Shown here: piece by piece, positions 18,689 to 26,837 of the stretch
Layout of the letters: each line of letters starts with the position of its first letter
Numbering within the stretch: position 1 is the first letter of the stretch
Assembly: GCF_014204895.1 (NCBI RefSeq)
Contig: NZ_JACHMF010000001.1
Coordinates: 7,130,001 to 7,194,000, forward strand
Source of the DNA: Paractinoplanes abujensis
GTDB taxonomy: Bacteria > Actinomycetota > Actinomycetes > Mycobacteriales > Micromonosporaceae
Direction of reading: 5' to 3'
Length of the DNA: 64,000 nt
Notes under the pieces: model-generated
Told to the model about the DNA's origin: nothing
Seen by the model: only the letters and a program-made list of their open reading frames with translations
Databases searched by the model: none
Made by a program: the position numbers and the translations under genes

Positions 18689-19372
18689 CTAATTGAAGAA
18701 GCTGGCCAGCCCGACGCCCATGCACGTCAGCAGCACCGGGACCAGGCACGCGACGGCGCCGATGATCGGGGTGCGGTCGACCTCGCCCGGTTCGCCGCCG
18801 TAGACGAAGCCGATCGTCACCCAGCCCAGGCCGAACGCGAGCACGGGCATGGTCAGGCCGCACAGCAGCGCATAGGTCGGCACCGAGCCGGGCGACGCCA
18901 CCAGGTAGAGCGCGATCTGCACGATCAGCACCACCGCCGCGAACGGGCCGTAGATGAGCAGGTTGCGGGCCCACGGACGCCAGCGGCGGGACGGTGCCGC
19001 GTCGGCCAGGATCGCGTCACCGGAGTCGGCGGCCCGGCGCGCCTGCTGCAAGGCCCCCAGCGCGCCCGCGGGACCCGCGCCGGCGGCCTGAGCGGCCACC
19101 TCCAGGTCGGCCGGCTGCGGACGCACCTCCGGCACCGGCACGCCCAGCTCGTGCGTCAGCCGGGCCTGCTGGGCCGCGAGCCGAGCCCGTACGGACGTCA
19201 GCTCCTGCCGCGCCGCCGTGACCGCCGCCTGATGCTCGGCCGACGCGGCGCTCGCGGCCCGCCGAACGGCGTCGAGGCGCTGGGCGGCCGCGAGATAGTC
19301 GGCCCACGGACCCGGAGCCGGGGGTGCCGGCTGGGCCGGGATCGGGCTCGTCGTCTGCTGCTGCTCGGTCAC
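18689..19372 (-). CDS. coiled-coil membrane protein coupled to FtsK-like ATPase
   Basis: Unrecognised 227-aa protein. A Pro/Gln-rich start is followed by an Ala/Arg/Gln-rich coiled coil (about 20-105) and three TM helices (about 140-227), the last ending at the C-terminus. GTG 19372 overlaps the stop of the FtsK-like gene by four bases (GTGA), so the two are translated together. It probably tethers or assembles the ATPase at the membrane (inference). Confidence 0.75.
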   Translation of the reverse strand: MTEQQQTTSPIPAQPAPPAPGPWADYLAAAQRLDAVRRAASAASAEHQAAVTAARQELTSVRARLAAQQARLTHELGVPVPEVRPQPADLEVAAQAAGAGPAGALGALQQARRAADSGDAILADAAPSRRWRPWARNLLIYGPFAAVVLIVQIALYLVASPGSVPTYALLCGLTMPVLAFGLGWVTIGFVYGGEPGEVDRTPIIGAVACLVPVLLTCMGVGLASFFN

Positions 19373-21993
19373 GCCCCACCACCCCGGTCGTCGCCCGCAC
19401 CAGGGTCGAGGAACGGCAGAACCGTGACCATGCGGCCGGACTGGCGGTCGTGCAGCAACGCGCGGTTCGGCCGGGGCAGCCACTCCACCGGCTCACCGAT
19501 CACCGCGCCGATCTCGGCCGGCGGCACGTTGAGGAACAGCAGCCCGGCGACGGCGTCGCCCGCGGTGAACTGGCGGGGATCACGCCACCACGAGAGCAGA
19601 TGCGCACCCCGCGCCGGGCCGTCCCGCAGGAACGCCGGCAGCGACTCGGGCGCCATCGCGTCGAGCCCGAAGACCACGCGATAACCCGGGCGCTCCGGAT
19701 CCAGCTCGGCGGCCAGCCCGTCCCGGTCGACCCGCACCACGTCCTGCCGGTGACCGAGCTCGGCAGCCAGCGCCTCGGCGAGCCGATCCCCCTCGGCCAC
19801 CAACGAGCAGATGACAAAGCGAGCCGTACGCGGCTGGTGGAACGCGGCCACACTGCGCGCGGCCGCGTCGAGCACCTCGGACGCCGACGCCTGCGAACCG
19901 AAGATCGCCAGATGCCGCCCGGGGGAGGCGCCGAACGGGAACGCCGCCGTGGACAGGTTCACATCGAGCGTGCGGCCCACCAAGGCGGCCGGCGACCCAC
20001 CCCGGCCGGCCAGTGCGGCCCGATAAGCCGGGTCGTCGGCCAGATGCTGATGCGCGTAACCGGCGAAAACGCGCGGCGGCTGCGACTCCGGATCGCGGGC
20101 GCCCCACAGCTTGTGCCGCAGGTCGCTCAGCAGCTCCTCGTCGGCGTGCGGGTCGGGGAAGCGGATGATGCGCTCGTGCCCGCGGGTGGCGCCGCGCGGG
20201 CCGCCCAGACCGCCGGCCGTGTTCACCACCGCCGTGCCCAGAGGCAGCCCCGCCGCCGAGTCGTTGGCCGGCTCCAGCACGTCGCCGCCACCGGGCAACG
20301 CAATGCGTACGGGGAACTGGCCGAAGAACGAGTCGCGCTTGGCGTAGAGCGCCGACACACCCGTCGTGTTCTGACTGGCCAGCACCAGGTGGATGCCGCA
20401 CGAACGACCCGTGCGGGCCAGCGTCTCGATCAGCGTCGTGGCCTCCGTCGCCACCGGGTCGCTGCCGGACAGCAACACCGGGAACTCGTCGACCACGCAC
20501 AGGATGCGGGGCAACGGACGCTTCAAGCCGTCCTCCGCGGCGGCGACGCGCAGCTCCTTGAGGGTCGAGACGCCCGCCCGCTCGTACGCGGTGAAGCGGC
20601 GCGACAACTCGGCATTGAGCTCGCGCAGCACGGCCAGCCCGTACTCCCGGTCGACCTCGACCCCCACCGCCCGCGCATGCGGCAACCAGGTGCGCTCACC
20701 CTGCGTCGGCACGAACTCGGCGAAAGCGACGCCCTCCTTGAAATCGAGCAGGTAGAAGGCCAGCTCGGCCGGACCGTACCGGGCGCCCAACCCGTACAGC
20801 ACGTTGATCAGGAAGGCCGTCTTGCCCGCGCCGGACCGGCCCCCGACCATCCAATGTGGGGTCAGGTCGTTGAACCGCAGCGCCAGCGGAGTGTCCCCGT
20901 CGTGCCCGACAACCGTGCTCAAGCCCTCGGCGGCGTCACCCGACCACATCACCTCACCCGGCTCGGGCAGCAGATCGGCCAGCGTGACCCGGGACGCGGC
21001 GGCCGAATGAGCGGCCAGCTCACGGCAGACCGAGTCGATCAGGTGCGGCGGCGGATCCTCGTCGAGGAAGACCGGGGCATTCAGCCACGACACGTCAGGC
21101 GTCGAACCGAACGTCGCCCCGGGCGGATCACCGATCACCGCGTACGGATTGCGGACCGACACCATCGTCGTGCGGGGCAGCGGCGCCTGGGTCGTCTCCG
21201 CGGTCAACGGGGGCGGCGGCCAGCCCGCCACGATCAGGTGCAGCCCCGAATCGGGGCCCTGCTGGGCCAGCGCGGCGATGCGGCGCAACTCCTCGCCCTC
21301 GGTCAGCTCGGGCAGGCTCGCGATCACCACCAGCATCATGCGGTCACGCCGGGTGCGCCGCGGGGCCACCCCACGACCCGGCCGCAACCACTTCTCCGCC
21401 TCGGCCAGCACATCGCGCAGACCCTGCCGGTCGGTGGCCGGCGGGGACAACAGGCCCGCGTCGCGCAGATCGGCGAACGGGGCGAACACCTCGCCGCCGC
21501 CGATGCCGTCGACCGCGCGGACCAGCAGCGAACCAGCCGGAGCGGCGGCCAGCAGACGCAGCAGGATCGACCGCAACAGACCGAAGACGCGGGAATCGGT
21601 GGCAGTGGCATCGATCGTCAGATGACCCGTGCCGAGCAGCGGGACGATCGCCGGGAAACGGGCGTCGTCGAGCAGCTGGGCCGCCCCGAGCCGCACGAAC
21701 TGCGGCGGATAGACACCACCCAGCGGAGTGTTGACCGACTGCGCGTCCAAAGGCGCGCCGAGCCAGCCCGGGGCCAGCGCGCCCGCCGCCGCCCGCAGAT
21801 CCTCGGCCAGGCGATGCTGCTCACGCGGATCGGGCGAGGTGCCGTCGGCGTCGAGCGCATTGCCAGCCGCCTCCGCGAGGGCAGCCGCCTGCCGGTGCAA
21901 AGCGGCAGCCTGCTGGACCCGCAAAGCCGAATCCACCACCGCCCTCACCTCCTGTGTGCGCGGATAAAACTTATCCCAGACCAGGCGGGGCAT
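19369..21993 (-). CDS. FtsK/SpoIIIE-HerA-like ATPase, possible coupling protein
   Basis: A 874-aa soluble ATPase. The N-terminal 350 residues include a helical start and a degenerate nucleotide-binding-like region. The active domain has Walker A GRSGAGKT (385-392), LLDFKEGVAF, Walker B ILCVVDEF (about 497-504) and the ASQNT sensor. A C-terminal half resembles a second, degenerate ATPase (AIFGSQASASEVLDAA, no GKT). It has no TM helix of its own; the downstream overlapping gene supplies one. ATG 21993 (MPRLVWDKFYPRTQEVR) is chosen; the 62 residues upstream in frame are low complexity. It may serve the neighbouring type IV secretion-like genes as coupling ATPase (inference). Confidence 0.8.
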   Translation of the reverse strand: MPRLVWDKFYPRTQEVRAVVDSALRVQQAAALHRQAAALAEAAGNALDADGTSPDPREQHRLAEDLRAAAGALAPGWLGAPLDAQSVNTPLGGVYPPQFVRLGAAQLLDDARFPAIVPLLGTGHLTIDATATDSRVFGLLRSILLRLLAAAPAGSLLVRAVDGIGGGEVFAPFADLRDAGLLSPPATDRQGLRDVLAEAEKWLRPGRGVAPRRTRRDRMMLVVIASLPELTEGEELRRIAALAQQGPDSGLHLIVAGWPPPPLTAETTQAPLPRTTMVSVRNPYAVIGDPPGATFGSTPDVSWLNAPVFLDEDPPPHLIDSVCRELAAHSAAASRVTLADLLPEPGEVMWSGDAAEGLSTVVGHDGDTPLALRFNDLTPHWMVGGRSGAGKTAFLINVLYGLGARYGPAELAFYLLDFKEGVAFAEFVPTQGERTWLPHARAVGVEVDREYGLAVLRELNAELSRRFTAYERAGVSTLKELRVAAAEDGLKRPLPRILCVVDEFPVLLSGSDPVATEATTLIETLARTGRSCGIHLVLASQNTTGVSALYAKRDSFFGQFPVRIALPGGGDVLEPANDSAAGLPLGTAVVNTAGGLGGPRGATRGHERIIRFPDPHADEELLSDLRHKLWGARDPESQPPRVFAGYAHQHLADDPAYRAALAGRGGSPAALVGRTLDVNLSTAAFPFGASPGRHLAIFGSQASASEVLDAAARSVAAFHQPRTARFVICSLVAEGDRLAEALAAELGHRQDVVRVDRDGLAAELDPERPGYRVVFGLDAMAPESLPAFLRDGPARGAHLLSWWRDPRQFTAGDAVAGLLFLNVPPAEIGAVIGEPVEWLPRPNRALLHDRQSGRMVTVLPFLDPGAGDDRGGGA

Positions 21994-22087
21994 CGCGTTC
22001 CCGGTGGCCCGTTCGGTGTCCGCGTCGTCCGGGGTTGTGCCGTCGATGCCCCGTCCGGGGTGATAGGTGTGCGGAGGCACTACTGTC

Positions 22088-22639
22088 GTGAGTGTGCAGC
22101 CGCAGGAGCCAGTGACCGGACCTACGCCCCCGTCGCCGGGGGTGTCCGAGCCTGGGACGACGCCTGCGACACCGGTCAAGAAGGCGCGAAATCGGCGGCT
22201 GCGGCTGTGGCTGGCGCTGGGGGCGGGGGTGCTGGCGCTGTTGTGCCTCGGGGGTGTGGGGGTGGCGGTGCTGCTCTACGACGAGGAAACGAAGATCGAG
22301 CGCGCGGAACCCGACGCTGTGGCCGACAGTTTTCTCCGTGCCTATCTGGTCAACCGTGACGATCAGCGAGCGACTCTCTTCCAGTGCAAGTCTGGCGGAG
22401 ACTTCCAAGAGATCGCGAACTATCGGGCCGACGTCGTGAGTCGCGAGAAGAAGTTTTCGGTAGGCATCGTCATAACGTGGACGACGTTCACCGTGCAGAC
22501 AACGGGCAACCAGTCCGCGGTAGAGACAGACCTCCTCAAGACCGCGTCGAACCAGTCCGGGCGGGTCACCGATACTTGGCGCCTGAATCTGGTCGACGAA
22601 GACGGTTGGCGAGTCTGCGGAGCGACTCAGATTTCTTAA
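22088..22639 (+). CDS. single-pass membrane protein with NTF2-like extracellular domain
   Basis: Unrecognised 183-aa protein. It has a Pro/Thr-rich cytoplasmic start, one TM helix (about residues 41-63), then an extracellular alpha/beta region (AVADSFLRAYLVNRDDQRATLFQCK...TWRLNLVDEDGWRVCGATQ) of the kind seen in NTF2-like or mce-associated proteins. Two cysteines (FQCK and RVCG) may pair. GGAGG lies 10 nt before GTG 22088. G+C is lower than in neighbours. It ends one base before the convergent 22641 gene. Confidence 0.65.
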   Translation: MSVQPQEPVTGPTPPSPGVSEPGTTPATPVKKARNRRLRLWLALGAGVLALLCLGGVGVAVLLYDEETKIERAEPDAVADSFLRAYLVNRDDQRATLFQCKSGGDFQEIANYRADVVSREKKFSVGIVITWTTFTVQTTGNQSAVETDLLKTASNQSGRVTDTWRLNLVDEDGWRVCGATQIS

Positions 22640-22640
22640 G

Positions 22641-23246
22641 TCACTCGACCCAGAGCAAGTTGGCCGGGACCTCGAGTGTCCGGGGCGCGTGGCCGCTCCA
22701 GCCCCAGCGATACCAGTCGAGTTCGGTGGTGACGCGGGCGCAGATCTCGCCCTCGTGATTGGTGTGAATCTCGGTCACCGCACGCAGATCGCGTTCCTCA
22801 CCGCCGTCGTCGAGCAGCCGCACAACCCGGCGACCCGACAGCGACGTCGCGTCGGAGGCCGCCACCGGGTTACGCCGAGCGGGTTCGTCGAGCGACACGA
22901 GCCGCGCGTTGACGTCGCCGGCCGGGAGGGTGAGACCCGCCACGCCGTACTCCTCGACCCAGACCCGCTCGACCGGCACCAGCGGCGCGAAGATCTCGGT
23001 CTGTTCGGCCTCGGCGCGATACCACTCACCCTCGGACATCACCGGCACATAGGTGCGGCTGCCCTGCACGACCTTCTCGTCCGCGCGCAGGTCGGAACGC
23101 CACCCGTGGCCCGGCAGCCCGATCAGGACCCGGCGTCCGCGCAGCTGGCCGCTCATCGTGGCCGGCGTCGGCACGATCGGGCGCGGCGGGTCGAGTTCCC
23201 ACTCGGGGTGCCCGGCGAACGGGTCGGGGAACGGCTCGCGGCTCAT
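22641..23246 (-). CDS. uncharacterised protein with internal duplication, last gene of T4SS-like train
   Basis: 201 aa, no TM or signal. It contains two copies of a ~64-residue module. The first (about 35-100) starts LRGRRVLIGLPGHGWRSDLRA and ends VERVWVE; the second (about 135-201) starts LSGRRVVRLLDDGGEERDLRA and ends ANLLWVE. Both contain a WYR in the second half. It overlaps the hydrolase gene by four bases, so it belongs to that operon. No known function; perhaps a cytosolic accessory or chaperone (inference). Confidence 0.65.
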   Translation of the reverse strand: MSREPFPDPFAGHPEWELDPPRPIVPTPATMSGQLRGRRVLIGLPGHGWRSDLRADEKVVQGSRTYVPVMSEGEWYRAEAEQTEIFAPLVPVERVWVEEYGVAGLTLPAGDVNARLVSLDEPARRNPVAASDATSLSGRRVVRLLDDGGEERDLRAVTEIHTNHEGEICARVTTELDWYRWGWSGHAPRTLEVPANLLWVE

Positions 23247-24358
23247 CCCGACCCGCCCAGCGCGGCGCCCTGCTCGCGCATGAACTGCACCGGGTCGATC
23301 GCCCCGGCGCTGGATCGGTCGTTGTTCAGGTGAACCTCGTAGTGCAGGTGGGGCCCGGACGAGTTGCCGCTGCTGCCGACCCGGCCGATGATCTCACCGG
23401 CCGTGACCTCCTGGCCCTCCCGCACGAAGGGCTGCACGATCATGTGGCAGTACCTCGTCATGATGTTGCCGGCGTGCTGGATCTCCACCATCCAACCGCA
23501 TCCGCCCTTGCCCGGGTAGCCGTCGACGTTGCAGGTGCGCCGTCCGTTGTGGTCCTCGTCGCACTTGACCTTCGAGACGATGCCGCTGGCGGCGGCCGCG
23601 ATCGGGGTCTGTTTCCCGGCGATCAGGTCGACGCCCTGGTGCGTCGGGCGGGAGGCAGTGCGGAAGCCGGAGCCGACCAGGGCGCCGACCGGCAGCGTCC
23701 AGCCGGAGGCGGCGATCTCACCGGCCGAGGCGCACACCATCGCCACCGAGTTACCCACCGCGTTGGCCGCGCCGTCGGCCAGCGAGTTCACGATCTGCGT
23801 GGCGATCGGCTCATGCTTCGCGTACGCGTCCGGGTAGGCGCTGATCTGCACCCGTTGCGCGGCCCGGGTCAGCGACATCTTCTCCCAGCCGGGCACGGAC
23901 TTGAGCTTCTGATAGAACTTCCGGCTCGCGTAGACCGGGTCCCGCACCTGCTGCGGCGTGCCCCAGCCGCTGCTCGGCCGCTGCTGGAACAGGCCCAGCG
24001 AGTCGTGGTCGTTGCGGGCGCCGAGGTTGCCCAGGTTGTTGAGCCGGGACTCCTGCATCGCCGTGGCGATGGCGATGACCCAGGCCCGTGGCGGCATCTT
24101 GAGGTCGGCGCCGACATTGATGATGACGGCCGCGTTCCGGATCTGCTCGGCGCCGTAGGGCCGGATCCGCGGCAGCTTGGTGTCCGGATCGATCGGACCG
24201 GCCTTGCCGCAGCCACCCGAGGCCGTCAGCTTGTCGTTGCCCTCGTCGGTGAGACCGCCCACCAGCACAGCCGTGATGCTGCCGCCGCAGCACAGCAGGG
24301 CCAGCGTCGCGACGATGGCGACGAGCAGAACGATTTTCCGCGGCCGGGGAATGCTCAC
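23243..24358 (-). CDS. bifunctional peptidoglycan hydrolase: lytic transglycosylase-like plus M23 endopeptidase (VirB1-like)
   Basis: 371 aa. It has an N-terminal membrane anchor (about 8-36), a lysozyme/SLT-like domain with probable catalytic Glu103 (AMQESRLNNLG, LGLFQQRPSSGWG), then an M23 (LytM) domain with zinc ligands His240, Asp244 (HQGVDL) and His339 (HLHYEVH). Gram-positive conjugation systems carry a comparable two-domain wall hydrolase to open the peptidoglycan. It overlaps both neighbours by four bases, so it is part of one operon. Confidence 0.88.
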   Translation of the reverse strand: MSIPRPRKIVLLVAIVATLALLCCGGSITAVLVGGLTDEGNDKLTASGGCGKAGPIDPDTKLPRIRPYGAEQIRNAAVIINVGADLKMPPRAWVIAIATAMQESRLNNLGNLGARNDHDSLGLFQQRPSSGWGTPQQVRDPVYASRKFYQKLKSVPGWEKMSLTRAAQRVQISAYPDAYAKHEPIATQIVNSLADGAANAVGNSVAMVCASAGEIAASGWTLPVGALVGSGFRTASRPTHQGVDLIAGKQTPIAAAASGIVSKVKCDEDHNGRRTCNVDGYPGKGGCGWMVEIQHAGNIMTRYCHMIVQPFVREGQEVTAGEIIGRVGSSGNSSGPHLHYEVHLNNDRSSAGAIDPVQFMREQGAALGGSG

Positions 24359-24900
24359 GCCGGGTCCCAGTCGATCCCGTCGACCCGCCAGTGCCCGTCC
24401 GGGGAGATCAGGCGCAGGCTCAGCTTGCCGGTGTCCATGGTGACGACCGCGTTGACCACGGTCGCGCTGACGGGCACCAGGCTGGGGCGGCCGATCACGC
24501 GGTCCGCGGGAACGCTGGACGGGTCGACCCCGTCCAGTTCGTCGGCGAGTTTGGAGGTCGAGTTGGGCAGCAGCTGGGCCCGCCAGGCCTTCGGTGTGAC
24601 GTTCTGGTGGTCGGCCCAGGCCGAGGCGAAGGCGTAGGAGACCGCCTCGGGCTGCGCCCGCCCCGGGGTGGTCGACGGGCTCGGCGGGGGCTCGGTGTCG
24701 ATGATGCTGTCGTCCTGCTTGGGGTCGACGCTCACCGTCGGACCGGGCGACGCGTTGCCCAGCGGCGGCGGCGAGTCGTTACCGTCCGCGAACAAACGGC
24801 CGATGCCGATGATCGCCAGGACGATGACGGCCAGGACGACCGCTACGCCCCAGCGCGACCGGAAGATCCGGTTGAGGCCGAGTTCGAGAGAGCGGGGCAT
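24355..24900 (-). CDS. VirB8/TcpC-like single-pass membrane protein
   Basis: 181 aa. A short basic cytoplasmic part (MPRSLELGLNRIFRSRWG) is followed by one TM (about 18-37), a Pro/Ser/Asp linker, then a ~110-residue extracellular domain (AVSYAFASAWADHQNVTPKAWRAQ... GHWRVDGIDW) with NTF2-like character. This is the topology of VirB8/TcpC assembly factors of type IV secretion systems. The assignment rests on topology and context, not clear homology. Confidence 0.6.
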   Translation of the reverse strand: MPRSLELGLNRIFRSRWGVAVVLAVIVLAIIGIGRLFADGNDSPPPLGNASPGPTVSVDPKQDDSIIDTEPPPSPSTTPGRAQPEAVSYAFASAWADHQNVTPKAWRAQLLPNSTSKLADELDGVDPSSVPADRVIGRPSLVPVSATVVNAVVTMDTGKLSLRLISPDGHWRVDGIDWDPA

Positions 24901-24904
24901 GTGA

Positions 24905-26836
24905 TCACTTGGCCTCGGAGCGGATGCGCGGCGTGGCCGGCTCCGACGTGGTGCTGCCCGTCTCCGGCCGATAGATGGCGTAGGAGGAGGGCTGCTCGGA
25001 GACGTCCGGCTCGGTCCAGCCCGGCGTCCGTCGCTGCCGGTTCGGCGGGGCCTTCTGGGCCGGTGTCGCCGTCGCCGAGGCCTCGTCCCGGACGCTCTCG
25101 GTGCCGTCCGGCCGGGTCGGGGTCGGCGTGCCGGCGGTCGCGAGAGCCGGCTCCGCCCGCCTCGTGGCGTGGGCCGGATCCTCCAGCCGGGCCTCGGGCC
25201 GCAGGTTGCTCTGATCGACGTAGACCGTGCGGCCGCGCCCCTTGCCGACCAGCTGACCGTCGCCGGCGTCGACGGGGTCGACCTTGGAGGCCTCCCGCAT
25301 GTCCTGGAAGAACCTCCGAGTCCAAGAGCCCGTCGTGATGGTGCGGGCGTTGTCCTTGCCGCCGAGCTGGGTGATCCGTCGGTACGGCCGAAGCAGCATC
25401 CAGCCGACCAGGCCGCAGAGGAAGACGAGAACAACCTGAAGCCAGCCGGGGAGACTGGCCGTATTCATGATCAAGTCGACGGCGAACAGGTAGATAGCCG
25501 CACCCGTTCCGAAGACCGCGATGTTGAAAACTGCGGCCACCACGGCGTTGCCAAGCCGCTTGATGCCCGCGTTCGCGGGGCGCAAAAGGCCTATCGTTCC
25601 GAGGATGGGCGCTGCGATGACCGCCCATCGGAATACCAGGAAGCCGAGCAGCACGAGCACCGATGCCGTCAGGTCGAACATAGCAAACATGATCGCCGCG
25701 AGTACTGCGATGAATCCTGAGCCAATTCGATCCATGCCGTTGACGCCCTGCAGATATTCGTAGGCTTCTGGATCCTCCTGTTTAATCTGCTCGGCGACTC
25801 GTTGCCACTGCTCTTTCTTGCCGTCGAGCACGCCGTCACGAGTGGCAGAGTTCTCACGAATACGCTGCGCTTCGTCCCAGGTGAGCGAACGGGCGTCATA
25901 GAGCGCTGGGCCATACTTGCGGGCAGTCTCGCTGTCTGCCGAGCCGAGAAGGCCACGAAGCCAGTTGCGGTAGAGCATCGTCTCGGTAGCGGTGTCGCTG
26001 GCACGGACCGCCGGCGGCCGGTTGTCCTCGCACGAACTGCCGCCGAGTACGCACTCAGTCGGCTTCTCGGGGCGGGGGCCAACCGCGTCATGCACGACAC
26101 TGAGAGTCGTGATCAGAGTGCCGTCCGCAATGTTGGCTGACTTGACCGGCCAGGCTGCGATCGCTGTTACACCGACCATGACCAGGATCGCCCAACCCGC
26201 GGTAGTGGTCGCCGCGCCCATTTCGGCCTGCTTTGACCGCCAGAGCAAGTAAAGGCCGACGATCGCCAAGGTGATCACGCCGAAGACGCTGAAAACCTTC
26301 TCGTAGACCGCTTTAGTCGCCTGGTCAACAAGCGGGTCGGCCCAGCCCCACAGCGACTCAGGGTTCCAGGCTCGTTCTCGCAAAGCATTGGAGGCACCGA
26401 CGATCGCAGTGGCCACCATGAACTCGCCATTGGCGATCGTTGTCTCAAACTTGTAATCAGGGTCGACCAAGGTTGATGCGCAGCCACTGTCAAGGTCATA
26501 TGTTGTGTAGCTGTATCCCGCATAGCCGTAGTCGCTGTAAAGGCCAGGAAAACTGTTCTTCGGGTCCGTTGAAGGACGTTCGGCGAACCATCCCGCAAGA
26601 CCGGAGTCAGGCGTGCTGGGTGTGGGGGGTTTTAAACAGGAGGCCCGGCTCGCACTGACCTTGGTCAAGCGGTTCACGCAGCCCTTGAAGTCCTGCTGCC
26701 ACTCCTCGACACTGCACGCCCCGCCCGGAGCCCGTGTAGGCGCAGCCGACGCAGGCGGAGCCGCCACAGCCCACACGATCGACGCCACCACCATGACGAA
26801 CATCGTCAGAAGCAGCGCCACCCCCCGCCGCACCAT
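24905..26836 (-). CDS. VirB6/TrbL-like polytopic membrane protein
   Basis: 643 aa from ATG 26836 (GGAGG six bases upstream). A cleavable signal (MVRRGVALLLTMF... ending ASA) precedes a long extracellular Cys/Tyr-containing region. Several TM helices follow (about 180-240, 350-450 and 470-500), then a ~140-residue cytoplasmic Pro/Thr/Arg-rich tail. This large signal-extracellular-multi-TM layout matches VirB6/TrbL channel components. Nucleotides about 25640-26640 are markedly less GC-rich than the surroundings; 26461-26580 is only 63 of 120 G+C. Confidence 0.65.
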   Translation of the reverse strand: MVRRGVALLLTMFVMVVASIVWAVAAPPASAAPTRAPGGACSVEEWQQDFKGCVNRLTKVSASRASCLKPPTPSTPDSGLAGWFAERPSTDPKNSFPGLYSDYGYAGYSYTTYDLDSGCASTLVDPDYKFETTIANGEFMVATAIVGASNALRERAWNPESLWGWADPLVDQATKAVYEKVFSVFGVITLAIVGLYLLWRSKQAEMGAATTTAGWAILVMVGVTAIAAWPVKSANIADGTLITTLSVVHDAVGPRPEKPTECVLGGSSCEDNRPPAVRASDTATETMLYRNWLRGLLGSADSETARKYGPALYDARSLTWDEAQRIRENSATRDGVLDGKKEQWQRVAEQIKQEDPEAYEYLQGVNGMDRIGSGFIAVLAAIMFAMFDLTASVLVLLGFLVFRWAVIAAPILGTIGLLRPANAGIKRLGNAVVAAVFNIAVFGTGAAIYLFAVDLIMNTASLPGWLQVVLVFLCGLVGWMLLRPYRRITQLGGKDNARTITTGSWTRRFFQDMREASKVDPVDAGDGQLVGKGRGRTVYVDQSNLRPEARLEDPAHATRRAEPALATAGTPTPTRPDGTESVRDEASATATPAQKAPPNRQRRTPGWTEPDVSEQPSSYAIYRPETGSTTSEPATPRIRSEAK

Positions 26837-26837
26837 C

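Noticed and set aside
19324..22359. 1011-codon plus-strand frame opposite the FtsK-like gene
   Set aside because: Antisense shadow; no motif, Arg/Gln/His-rich composition, and it contradicts the Walker motifs on the minus strand.
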